Translations under genes and position numbers: made by a program
Assembly (NCBI GenBank): GCA_900100325.1
Contig: LT629697.1
Location: 124,001-188,000 of the forward strand
Direction of reading: 5' to 3'
Length of the DNA stretch: 64,000 nucleotides
From: Frankineae bacterium MT45
GTDB lineage: Bacteria > Actinomycetota > Actinomycetes > Mycobacteriales > Jatrophihabitantaceae
The notes under the pieces: model-generated
What the model saw: the letters and a program-made list of their open reading frames with translations, nothing else
The model's database searches: none
What the model was told of the DNA's origin: nothing
Shown here: positions 8,858 through 17,516 of the stretch, in pieces
Numbering within the stretch: the stretch's first letter is position 1
Layout: the number at the start of each line of letters is the position of its first letter

Positions 8858-10102
8858 ATGGCGACAGGTTCGGACCAGCTCAGAGCGCACGACGAGTCAC
8901 GCATCGCCAAGCGGGATCTGGCCTGGCGGGACAACGACGTGGTCTGGAGCATCGGCGGCGTCGTGCCACCCGATCCGGCAGAGGTCCGGGCGCACCTGCT
9001 GGCCGCAGCTCGGGCCGGGCAGGCTGGACATTTCCTGAAGCTCTTCGACATCGAGAGCGGCACGATGGGCCTCGTCGAGCCGGCTGACCTGCCGGCCTTC
9101 TGCGACGCTCTGGTCGAGACCTTCGACGAGCCGTACGGCGGCGACCTCGGCCGTGTCGCGGTGGCGGCTCAGGGACGTCCCCTTGGCCGCCTCCCCTTTC
9201 GATTGGCCATCGGCCCGGACTGGTGCGCCCTGCACTTCTCGCACGCACTGGGCGACGCCGGGAGCGTCTGGCCGCTCTTCCTCTTCCTGCTACAGCCGGA
9301 GAAGCTGAGCACGCTCCCCCCGGCCAGCAAGCGGCCGGGGCGTCCGCTCGTCGACGCCCTCTGGCACAACTACGGTCGCGACCCGAAGCGACTGCGCCGC
9401 GTCCTCCAGGTGCCCCGCCCGCCCCTGCCGCTCACCTCAGCCGGGCCGGGAAGCTACGTCGAGCCCGACATCGCGGTCGAGAGCCGGGTATCCGCGCTGG
9501 AGTTCCTCCCCGCCATCAAGCAGTGGCGCAAGGAGAACTGCGCCAGCGCGTCCATGCCCGGGATCGTCGCCTCCCGCGCGCTCGAGGCGGCGCGGGCGGC
9601 CGGGCTTGAGGTGCATTCGGGGATCGCGGTGGTGGCCGACGCCCGCCGGTACCTGCCATCGAAGAAGTTCGACGCCGGCAACTTCACGGCTGGGGCCTAC
9701 CTGCCGATCGACGACTGCAGCGACCCGACCGAGATCAGCGAGAAGATCACCGCCTTCGCCCACTCCGGCCGTCCGCTGCTCACGCTCACCGCCATGACCA
9801 TCGGGACTCGGCGGCGCCGGCCGGCCCGGGCCGGGTGGAATCCCGATCCCCAGCGGCGCACCCTGATCAGCTACTCCTACGTCGGGCGCCTGCCCTGGCT
9901 GACGCCGGTCCCGGTCGACGCTGTCGTGCTCGGGCAGCCGATCGGCGATCTCGGACTCGGGATCGTCGTCCACGAGATGGGCCGGCGGATGTTCGCCTCG
10001 GTGACCTACGACCGTCGCTACCTCGACCAGACGGTGGCGGCCAGCATCGCCGATGCGCTGGTGGAGATCCCGCCGGTGATCGGGAGCGATCCCGAGGGCT
10101 GA
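8858..10102 (+). CDS. Condensation-domain-like CoA-dependent acyltransferase superfamily protein
   Basis: 414 residues that look like the chloramphenicol-acetyltransferase/condensation superfamily (NRPS condensation, PapA and WS/DGAT proteins). The key sign is HFSHALGDAG at about residue 130, the counterpart of the HHxxxDG active-site motif, with the second His and the Asp kept and the first residues changed. A later YLPSKKFDAGNFTAG and ISYSYVGRL recall the DFGWG-region strands of that fold. The ATG is preceded by a GGGGGA ribosome site. It stands alone after the O-acyltransferase, so acylation of a glycan or lipid carrier is a sensible guess, but the substrate is unknown. Confidence 0.6.
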   Translation: MATGSDQLRAHDESRIAKRDLAWRDNDVVWSIGGVVPPDPAEVRAHLLAAARAGQAGHFLKLFDIESGTMGLVEPADLPAFCDALVETFDEPYGGDLGRVAVAAQGRPLGRLPFRLAIGPDWCALHFSHALGDAGSVWPLFLFLLQPEKLSTLPPASKRPGRPLVDALWHNYGRDPKRLRRVLQVPRPPLPLTSAGPGSYVEPDIAVESRVSALEFLPAIKQWRKENCASASMPGIVASRALEAARAAGLEVHSGIAVVADARRYLPSKKFDAGNFTAGAYLPIDDCSDPTEISEKITAFAHSGRPLLTLTAMTIGTRRRRPARAGWNPDPQRRTLISYSYVGRLPWLTPVPVDAVVLGQPIGDLGLGIVVHEMGRRMFASVTYDRRYLDQTVAASIADALVEIPPVIGSDPEG

Positions 10103-10124
10103 CGAGCACCGGCGTGGGCCGTGG

Positions 10125-10748
10125 CTACCGAGAGCGCTTCAGCGAACTGAGCAACGGCTTGTTTCGGGTGACGTCCTGGCGCACCCACCCGGCCGGCACG
10201 TCGAGTTCACGTATGACGCGCGCCGGGGAGCCGGCCACGAGCACACCGGCCGGGACATCACGGGTGACCACCGATGCCGCCGCGACCACGCTGCCGGCGC
10301 CGATCGTGACTCCGGGCCCGACGAGAACGTCCCGTGAAATCCAGACATTGTCGCCGATCACGATGGGGCGCGTCTTGATCGGCGCACTGGCGTCCACCTG
10401 GTGGAAGTCGGTGTCGAGCAGAGTCGCCCCGTCGCCGAACATCACGTTGTGCCCGATCGTGATGCGCTCGCGGGCGGAGAGGGTGACGCCCTGGTTGATG
10501 AAGCAGCAGTCGCCGATCTCTAGCACTGCACCTGCCTCCGCGCAGAGCGTCACCCGCTGGGTGGCGCCGCTGACCAGCAGGTAGTCCCCGACCCTGATAT
10601 CGCCACTTCCGAGCAGCCGCGGGCGGCTCCCCAGGAATATCGGTCGCTTTCCGGCCGAGACCCCGATAGCCCCCACAACACGTCCGCGGAGCAGGCCGAA
10701 CGCCGTCTCCGAGGCGGCACGGGCGGTGTCGTAGAGCTTGTGGGGCAC
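10125..10748 (-). CDS. Left-handed beta-helix O-acetyltransferase (WbbJ/Maa type)
   Basis: Trimeric hexapeptide-repeat acetyltransferase that would move acetyl from acetyl-CoA to a sugar hydroxyl. The repeats are plain (INQGVTLS, ITIGHNVMFGDGA, IVIGDNVWISRDVLVGPGVTIGAGSVVAAASVV), the loop LLDTDFHQVD carries the catalytic His, and the end GSPARVIREL is typical. The frame runs open up to 10877. I choose the GTG at 10748 because AGGAG sits nine bases before it, whereas the ATG at 10757 touches that AGGAG directly; the extra upstream residues look non-native (Gly/Arg/Ser-rich). It is transcribed against the neighbours and converges on the condensation-like acyltransferase gene. Confidence 0.85.
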   Translation of the reverse strand: MPHKLYDTARAASETAFGLLRGRVVGAIGVSAGKRPIFLGSRPRLLGSGDIRVGDYLLVSGATQRVTLCAEAGAVLEIGDCCFINQGVTLSARERITIGHNVMFGDGATLLDTDFHQVDASAPIKTRPIVIGDNVWISRDVLVGPGVTIGAGSVVAAASVVTRDVPAGVLVAGSPARVIRELDVPAGWVRQDVTRNKPLLSSLKRSR

Positions 10749-11055
10749 GCTGGGCATCTCCTGATCACTCGTGGCTGCTAGCGGCGGCTTCGTGTTCGAC
10801 GGAAATCCGCGGCGGCCCTCGCCGCTCGAACCTCGGGCTGCGCCGCGATCGTAGTCGGCCAATATTTCGGCCAACATTTCGGCGATGCACCCTAGCCGCG
10901 GAGCCCTGCGCCTTCCGCGGGCGTGAGGAGTCTCCTAGTACGGGCCACCCGTGGAGTTCTGCCTGCAACTATCATCACTGAAGACCGACGACCAACGCCA
11001 GCGGCGATTCGCTGCCACGGGGGCGTACCCGGCGAATGACTGCGAGGGAGTTCAG
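10749..11055. other. Divergent intergenic region
   Basis: About 300 bases between the minus-strand acetyltransferase and the plus-strand glycosyltransferase. It must hold promoters for both. GAGGGAG at about 11043 is the ribosome site that fixes the glycosyltransferase start at 11056. No clear hairpin or operator is seen. Confidence 0.5.
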
Positions 11056-12243
11056 ATGAGCACGTCTGCCCCGGAACGCGTCTGCGTCGTTGGGTCGGGT
11101 TGGGCGTTCACCAGCGGGATCAGCTACTACACCTGCCGGCTGGCCACGGCGCTGGCTGACGAGCACGAAGTGTCGACGATCCTGATGCGCCGGCTGATCC
11201 CCAAGATGCTCTACCCGGGACGAACACGGGTCGGCAAGCGCGTCAACAAGATCGAATACCCCGAGAAGATGCCCGTCTACGACGGCATCGACTGGTTCTG
11301 GGGCAGCACCATCGTCGGCGCGCTGCGCTTCCTCCGCCGCGAACGCCCGACCGTCGTCATCTTCCAGTGGTGGACGGGTGCGGTGCTGCACTCCCAGCTG
11401 CTGCTGGCGCTGGCCGCCCGGCGGATGGGGGCTCGGATCGTGATCGAGTTCCACGAGACCCAGGACACCGGCGAGGCCCGCTTCAACGGGGCCGCGGCCT
11501 ACCTGAACTTCGTGGGCGCGAAGTTGCTTCAGCTGGCCAGCTCCTTCGTGGTGCACTCCGACTACGACCTGGCTGCGGTGAGCAAGCGCTTCCCGATCGG
11601 CGATCGTCCGATCTACGTCGCGCCGCACGGCCCGTACGACCATTACGCCGACTCTTCGCACGAGGCCCAGACGACACGCACCGACGTCGTCGGCACCGAC
11701 GACGACGCCACCGTCCTTCTCTTCTTCGGCACCGTCCGTCCCTACAAGGGCCTGGAGTTCCTCGTCTCCGCCTTCAACTCGCTCAGCGAGGCCGAGGTAG
11801 CCAAGCTCCGTCTGGTGATCGTCGGCGAGACGTGGGAGGGGTGGACGCAGCCGATCGTCGAGGCTCGCGACGGCCGCAACGCCGACAAGATCACGGTGGT
11901 GAATCGCTACGTCAGCGACGAGGAGGTGGCCGACTTCTTCACTTTGGCCGACGTCGCCGTACTGCCGTACACCCGTTCTTCGGCCAGCGGTCCGCTGCAT
12001 GTGGCGATGGCCTACGGGCTGCCGACGATCCTCTCCGATGTCGGCGGACTGCGTGACGGCGCGGAGGGGTACGACGGCGTCATCTGGGTGTCTCCGAGCA
12101 GCGAGCCCAGTCTCCGGGATGCGATCCTGCACGCCCCCGAGGCGAAGGGGCAGCGCTACCAGGACCCACGATCCTGGGGCGAGACGACGAAGATCTTCGA
12201 CAAACTCTTCGACGAGCTACCCGCGGCCAAGCAGACGCACTAG
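11056..12243 (+). CDS. Family 4 glycosyltransferase
   Basis: 395-residue GT-B glycosyltransferase. VCVVGSGWAFTSGISYYTCRLA is the N-terminal donor/acceptor loop region (a GG-type glycine-rich loop after the first strand). FFGTVRPYKGLEFLV opens the C-terminal half, and LPYTRSSASGPLHVAMAYG..TILSDVGGL fills the position of the EX7E motif in a variant form (Ser/Gly in place of the first Glu). The ATG at 11056 is chosen over longer options because GAGGGAG lies six bases upstream. Its stop shares one base with the start of the GH16 lipoprotein gene that follows, so the transferase and the glycanase are co-expressed. Confidence 0.87.
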   Translation: MSTSAPERVCVVGSGWAFTSGISYYTCRLATALADEHEVSTILMRRLIPKMLYPGRTRVGKRVNKIEYPEKMPVYDGIDWFWGSTIVGALRFLRRERPTVVIFQWWTGAVLHSQLLLALAARRMGARIVIEFHETQDTGEARFNGAAAYLNFVGAKLLQLASSFVVHSDYDLAAVSKRFPIGDRPIYVAPHGPYDHYADSSHEAQTTRTDVVGTDDDATVLLFFGTVRPYKGLEFLVSAFNSLSEAEVAKLRLVIVGETWEGWTQPIVEARDGRNADKITVVNRYVSDEEVADFFTLADVAVLPYTRSSASGPLHVAMAYGLPTILSDVGGLRDGAEGYDGVIWVSPSSEPSLRDAILHAPEAKGQRYQDPRSWGETTKIFDKLFDELPAAKQTH

Positions 12244-13214
12244 TGAAGAGGGCGGCCGGCAGCCGACGACGACCGGGGCCATCGCATCGTTTCGGTCGCG
12301 CGGCGATCTGCCTCATGCTGGCGGTGACTGCACTCGCCGCCTGCGACCCGGGCGTCCCCGCTAACTCGGCCACCGATCCCGCCCCGTCCTCCGGCGTGGT
12401 CAGCCCGCCGCCGGGCTCGCGGCCGGCGACCCCAGAACCGACCCCAGAACCGACTCCGACGGCGACGCCGGTTCAGTACACGGCCTCTGCCCCCTGGACC
12501 GAGCAGTTCGACGGTTCGTCAGGCACCCTGCCCGACCCGAGCCTCTTCAGCTATCAACTGGGCGGTAGCGGCTGGGGCAACCACGAGTTGGAGACGTACA
12601 CCTCTCGTCCCGAGAACGCGGCTCTGGACGGACGGGGGCACCTGGCCATCTCGGCTCGTCGTGAGACTTACACCGGCACCGACGGCACAACCCGGGGCTG
12701 GACGTCGGCCCGGCTGCATAGTCATGACTCCTTCGCATTCACTCACGGCGTGCTCTCGGCCCGCATCAAGGTGCCGAGCGGCGATGGAATCTGGCCTGCC
12801 TTCTGGCTGGTCGGGCAGGACATCACCGAGGTGGGTTGGCCGGCGTCGGGCGAGATCGATGTCGTGGAGACGGTGAATTCGGCACGGTCGGCGGCCAGTA
12901 CCGTGCACGGTCCGACGTCATCCGGAAGTGCCTGGCAGGTCAGCCATCAGCAGCCGTCGGCGCGCTCCTACGCGGAGGCGTTTCACGTCTACTCGGTCGA
13001 GCGGCGCCGCAACGCCATCATCTTCCGAATCGATGGCGCAGTCGTGGCCCAGGTGACACCGGCGCAGCTAAAGCCCAATGAAAGATGGGTATTCGAGAAG
13101 CCGATGTGCTTTCTATTGAACGTCGCCGTCGGCGGGGATCTGCCCGGCCGGCCCAGCGCGCAGACACCGGACTCAGCAACGATGCTGGTCGACTGGATCG
13201 CGTTTCATCCCTGA
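12243..13214 (+). CDS. GH16 family glycanase, lipoprotein (paralogue 1)
   Basis: Secreted beta-glucanase-like hydrolase tethered as a lipoprotein: a basic N-terminus, hydrophobic stretch and lipobox ALAAC at about residue 34, then a Pro/Thr/Glu-rich linker to residue ~78. The GH16 domain has GWGNHELETYT, SARIKVPSGDGIWPAFWL and the catalytic GEIDVVE, with Glu204 as nucleophile, Asp206 and acid/base Glu209. Motifs of the WGNxELExYT kind are typical of beta-1,3-glucanase (laminarinase) subfamilies. The GTG start overlaps the glycosyltransferase stop by one base. It may trim or cut the exported polysaccharide made by this cluster. It is the most divergent of the three GH16 copies here. Confidence 0.9.
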   Translation: MKRAAGSRRRPGPSHRFGRAAICLMLAVTALAACDPGVPANSATDPAPSSGVVSPPPGSRPATPEPTPEPTPTATPVQYTASAPWTEQFDGSSGTLPDPSLFSYQLGGSGWGNHELETYTSRPENAALDGRGHLAISARRETYTGTDGTTRGWTSARLHSHDSFAFTHGVLSARIKVPSGDGIWPAFWLVGQDITEVGWPASGEIDVVETVNSARSAASTVHGPTSSGSAWQVSHQQPSARSYAEAFHVYSVERRRNAIIFRIDGAVVAQVTPAQLKPNERWVFEKPMCFLLNVAVGGDLPGRPSAQTPDSATMLVDWIAFHP

Positions 13215-13402
13215 CGGGCACCGGGGCCGCACCGTCCAAGATGACAGGTTTGCCCTTTGCTGCTAACTGGTTTAGTTGCGCGCACAGCTAGTTCATATTG
13301 ATCGACTCAGCGTGCACAGCGCTAGAAAATAATTTACAGTCGATGCAGCCGCTCTTCGGGGGAGCGCGGAACTCCAGCCCCCCAAACCCGAGAGTCCAGC
13401 TC

Positions 13403-14365
13403 ATGTTCACTTCGAAATCCCCATCGGCGCGCGTCCGGAAAACTTTACTTCTCGCCGCCGTCCCGATCTCCCTTCTCGCCGTCATCCCCCTCGCTTCGAG
13501 TAGTGCCAGCGCCGCAACCGTCACCACCACCGCCACGCCCACACCCGCTCCAGCGGCCGCGATCTCCTCCAATGTCGCGGGTCGCAAGCTGATCCTCAGC
13601 GACGAGTTCACCGGCGCGGCCGGCTCCGCCCCCAACTCCTACACCTGGCAAGCCGTCACCGGAGGTGGCGGCTGGGGTAACAACGAGCTCGAGACGTACA
13701 CGAACCGCGCCAGCAACGTCAGTCTCGACGGCAAGGGCGACCTCGCGATCACCGCCCGCAAGGAGACCTACACCGGCAAGGATGGCATCACCCGCAACTA
13801 CACCTCGGCCCGTCTGCTGAGCAATGTCTCCGTAAAATACGGCTACATCGAGGCACGGATCTACGTCCCGCAGGGTCAGGGTCTCTGGCCGGCCTTCTGG
13901 ACGCTCGGCGCTGACATCTACCCCAAGGGTTACCCCTACAGCGGCGAGATCGACATCATGGAGGCACTGAACAAGATGCCGACCGTCTTCGGCACGCTGC
14001 ATGGACCGGACACGGCGACGCAGAGCGTCTACGGGGTCGGCCCGAAGACGTCACCGACGGGTGGCCTGGGCGGAGCGTGGCACACCTACGGCATCGACTG
14101 GACGTCGACCTCCATCACCTGGTTCATCGACGGCAAGAGCTACGGCACGCAGGCCAAGGCATCCATGCCGGCCGGCGCCGTCTGGGAGTTCGACAAGCCG
14201 CACCTGCTGCAGTTCAACCTCGCGGTCGGCGGTAACTGGCCCGGCTCCCCCGACGCCACCACCCCGGCCGTCTCCACCATGCTGGTCGACTACGTCCGGC
14301 TGTACTCCAGCACGACCTCCGGCGTCACCGCGGCCACCGGCTACACCAAGATCAACCTCGGGTAG
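13403..14365 (+). CDS. GH16 family glycanase, secreted (paralogue 2)
   Basis: 320-residue exported GH16 enzyme. The ATG at 13403 begins a normal signal peptide (MFTSKSPSARVRKTLL then a hydrophobic core and ASA cleavage region); in-frame ATGs upstream at 13298 and 13343 would add a hydrophilic extension. A short Thr/Pro/Ala linker precedes the domain. GWGNNELETYT, ARIYVPQGQGLWPAFWTLG and the catalytic GEIDIME (Glu182, Asp184, Glu187 from this start) are complete. It closely resembles paralogue 3 at 19964 in the ALNKMPTVFGTLHGP segment. Likely a depolymerase or processing enzyme for the glycan built here. Confidence 0.9.
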   Translation: MFTSKSPSARVRKTLLLAAVPISLLAVIPLASSSASAATVTTTATPTPAPAAAISSNVAGRKLILSDEFTGAAGSAPNSYTWQAVTGGGGWGNNELETYTNRASNVSLDGKGDLAITARKETYTGKDGITRNYTSARLLSNVSVKYGYIEARIYVPQGQGLWPAFWTLGADIYPKGYPYSGEIDIMEALNKMPTVFGTLHGPDTATQSVYGVGPKTSPTGGLGGAWHTYGIDWTSTSITWFIDGKSYGTQAKASMPAGAVWEFDKPHLLQFNLAVGGNWPGSPDATTPAVSTMLVDYVRLYSSTTSGVTAATGYTKINLG

Positions 14366-14455
14366 CAACCCGCGACGCGCGAGCAGGTGGCCCGGGTCCG
14401 ACTCATCGAGTCGGCTCGGGCCGCTTGCGTCGCACGAGCTGCGCCGGCGTGCGGG

Positions 14456-15346
14456 TTAGCCCCGGTCGTACTCGTAGACGACCGAGCCGAGCGCGGCCTG
14501 CGCTACTCCCAGTCCGTGAGTCAGCCAACCGAAGTCCTTGCTACGCCGGCCCTTTCCGGTCACCAGCGCCGCGGCGACCCGCAGCGCACCGAAGGTGGCC
14601 AGCGCCGACCCGTGCAGGAACACATAAATTCGCCCGTGTTCGCGGCGCAGCAACCGTCCGAAGACGTTTCCCCCGCGGACGCCCCGCTTGAATACCCAAC
14701 GAAACGTTAGGCGTTCGAGCGGGACCTCCTCGCTGACAACCGCGTCGTCGACCCAGGCGATGGTGCCGCCCTTGCGCCGCAGCCGCCAGAAGAACTCACT
14801 GTCACTGCCACCGGAGCGAGAGAACTCGGTGTCGAAACTCGTGACGCCGATCCGGTTCAGCGTCGCGACCCTCATGAGCACGTTGTTGGTCGCGGCGAGT
14901 TCGACCCGGGTGCCAGAGGCCATCCGGGTCCGCTGGATGAAGCCCCCGTCGACGATCCACGCCGGCGCGCCGCTCGGGAAGAGCGAGACAACCGGACCGG
15001 TGACTACGTCCGTGCCATAGGTCTGCAGAGCGTCCATGAGTCGGGCCAACCAATCCGGGTCGACCGTCTCGTCGTCGTCGAGAAAGGCAATGAATTCCGC
15101 CTCATTCATCCGGCCCATTGCGGCGTTGCGGGCCTGCGCGATACCCGCGACCGGCTCGTGGAGGTACTCAGCCCCGATCCCGTGCGCCGCGACCAGGTCC
15201 TCCGCGCTCGGCTTCGAGTCGTTGTCGACCACGAGCACCCGGGCGTCGTGCCCGGCGATCGCCGGGGCGAGGCTGTCGAGGAGATCCTCCAACTGCTGGG
15301 GCCGCTGATAGGTACAGACGGCGACGAGCACCGACGCTCCAGGCAT
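14456..15346 (-). CDS. Family 2 glycosyltransferase
   Basis: 296-residue GT-A glycosyltransferase. SVLVAVCTYQRPQQL is the opening strand, VLVVDNDS the nucleotide site, GIAQARNAAM and FIAFLDDDE the DXD-type motif, and SGGSDSEFFWRL the second acidic motif. The ATG at 15346 shares one base with the stop of the pyruvyl transferase upstream; a TTG one codon earlier is also possible. It is the third gene of a minus-strand operon (nitroreductase-like, pyruvyl transferase, this gene), so it most likely adds a sugar in the same glycan pathway. A C-terminal amphipathic/hydrophobic stretch suggests membrane association. Confidence 0.88.
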   Translation of the reverse strand: MPGASVLVAVCTYQRPQQLEDLLDSLAPAIAGHDARVLVVDNDSKPSAEDLVAAHGIGAEYLHEPVAGIAQARNAAMGRMNEAEFIAFLDDDETVDPDWLARLMDALQTYGTDVVTGPVVSLFPSGAPAWIVDGGFIQRTRMASGTRVELAATNNVLMRVATLNRIGVTSFDTEFSRSGGSDSEFFWRLRRKGGTIAWVDDAVVSEEVPLERLTFRWVFKRGVRGGNVFGRLLRREHGRIYVFLHGSALATFGALRVAAALVTGKGRRSKDFGWLTHGLGVAQAALGSVVYEYDRG

Positions 15347-16467
15347 CAACTCACCCCTAGTGATTCCTTACGGGGCGGCAGCCCGAGCGCGGAGATGACC
15401 GTCTCCCACATCTGGTCGTTACGGTCGGTCAGCGTCTTGTGCGCCACCTCGAGGCGGTTGAGCGCCTCCCCGTCACCGAGCACCGCATCGAGCACGTCAC
15501 CGGCGGCGCTCCCCGGCGTCCAGAGCCAGTTCGGGACGTCGAAGTCACGCAGTAGTTCGGCGTACTTGTGCGACCAGCCGACCGCCACGGTCGGGACGCG
15601 CTGCGACAGCGCGCCGACGATCGCATGGAACCGCGAAGAGATGACCAGCGAGGCCGTTCCCAGGGTGTGCTTGAGGGCGCGCGGCGGCTCGGGGAGGCGC
15701 AGCGGCGCATCGAGCAGCCGGGCCAGGTCCTGGCCGAGCTTGACGTCGTCGTCCTCGTGCAGCACGACCACGAGGTCGCTCAGGCCGTGGGCCCGGGCCG
15801 CCTGCGCCAGCTCGACCATCGTCTCCAGGTAGGCCTGCCGCTCGAGAATTCCCTCAGAGACCATCTTCTGGTTCGGCACCAGCGCCACCGCCCCGCGGAG
15901 CACGTCCGGGCCGGGCTCGGGGCTGAGACCGATCGTGAAGTCAGGACTCAGCTCTACCCGGGCGCCCGGCGCGAGGGCCCGCACATACTCCAGGCTCTTC
16001 TCGTCGCGGGCGAAGGTCACGGTGGCCTGGTTCACCACCTCGGCACACCACTTGCGCTTCTCCGCGTCATTGAACGGACCGAAGGCCTGCGGCAGCAGCA
16101 CCTTCGGCACGCCCCGCTTGGCCCAGCGCCGCCCGTAGACCGCCTCACGGCGGTGCCGCCCGAGCGCGAAGGAGTCGCTGTAGGCAAACCCGGAGGCGTC
16201 CACGATGCCGGTGAGGTCGTTGTCGGCGACCAGGCCGTAGCGCTCCTTGAGCCGGCCGGGTACCAGATCACCGACCACATTCGCGGCCCGGATGGCGTTG
16301 AAATCATGGAGGGTCTGCCGCAGGCCGAGTCGGGCCCGCGTCTCCCAGGATGCGGCGAACGGATTCGCGCTCAGCTCGGCGTACGGGCCGAGGCGCTCAC
16401 AGACGGCCTCGACCATGAGGAGCGCGCCCTTGTTCTTCTCATTGGTACCGCGGATGTCGACGGTCAC
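15346..16467 (-). CDS. Polysaccharide pyruvyl transferase family protein
   Basis: 373 residues of the CsaB/WcaK-like family that adds pyruvate ketals from phosphoenolpyruvate to sugars of exopolysaccharides. N-terminal DIRGTNEKNKGALLM corresponds to the family's glycine-rich opening. VDASGFAYSD, VLLPQAFGPF and the C-terminal ISSRFHAIVGAL..PTVAVGWSHKY are the recognised conserved blocks (His in SSRFHA). GTG start inside a GTGA overlap with the nitroreductase-like gene. Some members of this superfamily instead act as sulfhydryl or phospho transferases, so the exact donor is inferred. The operon context with glycosyltransferases supports glycan pyruvylation. Confidence 0.88.
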   Translation of the reverse strand: MTVDIRGTNEKNKGALLMVEAVCERLGPYAELSANPFAASWETRARLGLRQTLHDFNAIRAANVVGDLVPGRLKERYGLVADNDLTGIVDASGFAYSDSFALGRHRREAVYGRRWAKRGVPKVLLPQAFGPFNDAEKRKWCAEVVNQATVTFARDEKSLEYVRALAPGARVELSPDFTIGLSPEPGPDVLRGAVALVPNQKMVSEGILERQAYLETMVELAQAARAHGLSDLVVVLHEDDDVKLGQDLARLLDAPLRLPEPPRALKHTLGTASLVISSRFHAIVGALSQRVPTVAVGWSHKYAELLRDFDVPNWLWTPGSAAGDVLDAVLGDGEALNRLEVAHKTLTDRNDQMWETVISALGLPPRKESLGVS

Positions 16468-17516
16468 AGCGTGACGAACTTCCGTGCGTCGCCCAGCGGG
16501 CCCTTGATCGAACGCGGAACCATACCCTGCGGGTCGGCATAGCCGAACGCCACGAGCATCACCACCCGCTGGTAGGGCTGGAGGTCAAGAAGTTTCGCCA
16601 TCGCCTGTTCCTTCTCCGGGATGTCGGGCCAGTTGATGCAGCAGGTGGCGACGCCCTGGGCCTCCATTGCCAACACGAAACTCATCGCGGCCAGGCAGCC
16701 GTCGACGTAGATCAGGTGCCGGTCCCGCTCATCGAAGAACGCGGAGAGATCCCCGACGATGACGGCCAGGCCCGGGATCTGGTGGCCGTAGCCGCGCGTC
16801 CCCATCGGGATGTCGACGGCCTTCGCGACCGTCTCCTTGTCATTGAGGATGTAGAAGACGTACGGCTGCCGGTTGCAGGCGGTGGGAGCCTCGACCGCGA
16901 CCTCGACGGCGCGATCGATGATCCCGGAGTCGACCTCCTTCGGCAGGTACCAGCGCACCGAGCGCCGCGCGTGCGCCAGTTGGGCCAGCTGCTCATAGGC
17001 GAGCGGGGAGATCGCGTCGCCCATCTCGTGGGGTCCCTGCGCCACCACGTCGCGGCCGTCTCGGCTCTGCTGGTAGTTGGCCCGGGCCCGCGCGATCTCA
17101 GGGGCCGACGCGGTGGCGGTCGCCTCGAAGTACGCGTCCAGCACGGAGGCGGCCCAGTCGTGCTCCTCGGCACCCGCGGCACCCGCCGTGTAGGGGAAGT
17201 TGCAGAAGGTCGAGACCGTCGACTCGATGTAGTCCAGCGCGAACGAATCGCGCCGGGGCTGCATGGTCAGGCCCTTCTCCAGCATGTGGATGTGCCGGCG
17301 CAGCTGGTACAGCTCGAAGCCGTCGTCGACCCGGTCCTGGTAGGTGCGGATACCCGCGGTCACGGCCGCCGTCTCACGGGCGAAGGCGTGGCTACCGAAG
17401 CTGTAGTAGAGGCCGCGACGGACGGGGCCGCCGGAGGTCGACCAGCGGTGCAGCCGCATCTTGATTCGTTCCGAAACGGCCAGCAGGGCTCGCCGCGGTG
17501 TCGCTAACTTAGCCAT
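16464..17516 (-). CDS. Nitroreductase-family flavoprotein with N-terminal extension
   Basis: 350 residues. The C-terminal ~185 residues carry a nitroreductase fold: RRSVRWYLPKEVDSGIIDRAVEV, APTACNRQPY for flavin contacts, IPGLAVIVGD, and a QGVATCCINWPD..YQRVVMLVAFGYA ending. The first ~160 residues (YYSFGSHAFARETAAVTAG, YQLRRHIHMLEKGLTM) form a helical extension seen in nitroreductase-like proteins that sit in polysaccharide clusters. It is the first gene of the operon with the pyruvyl transferase, and the overlap (GTGA) suggests the pair works together. The reaction is unknown; a flavin-dependent sugar or cofactor step is possible. Confidence 0.82.
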   Translation of the reverse strand: MAKLATPRRALLAVSERIKMRLHRWSTSGGPVRRGLYYSFGSHAFARETAAVTAGIRTYQDRVDDGFELYQLRRHIHMLEKGLTMQPRRDSFALDYIESTVSTFCNFPYTAGAAGAEEHDWAASVLDAYFEATATASAPEIARARANYQQSRDGRDVVAQGPHEMGDAISPLAYEQLAQLAHARRSVRWYLPKEVDSGIIDRAVEVAVEAPTACNRQPYVFYILNDKETVAKAVDIPMGTRGYGHQIPGLAVIVGDLSAFFDERDRHLIYVDGCLAAMSFVLAMEAQGVATCCINWPDIPEKEQAMAKLLDLQPYQRVVMLVAFGYADPQGMVPRSIKGPLGDARKFVTL

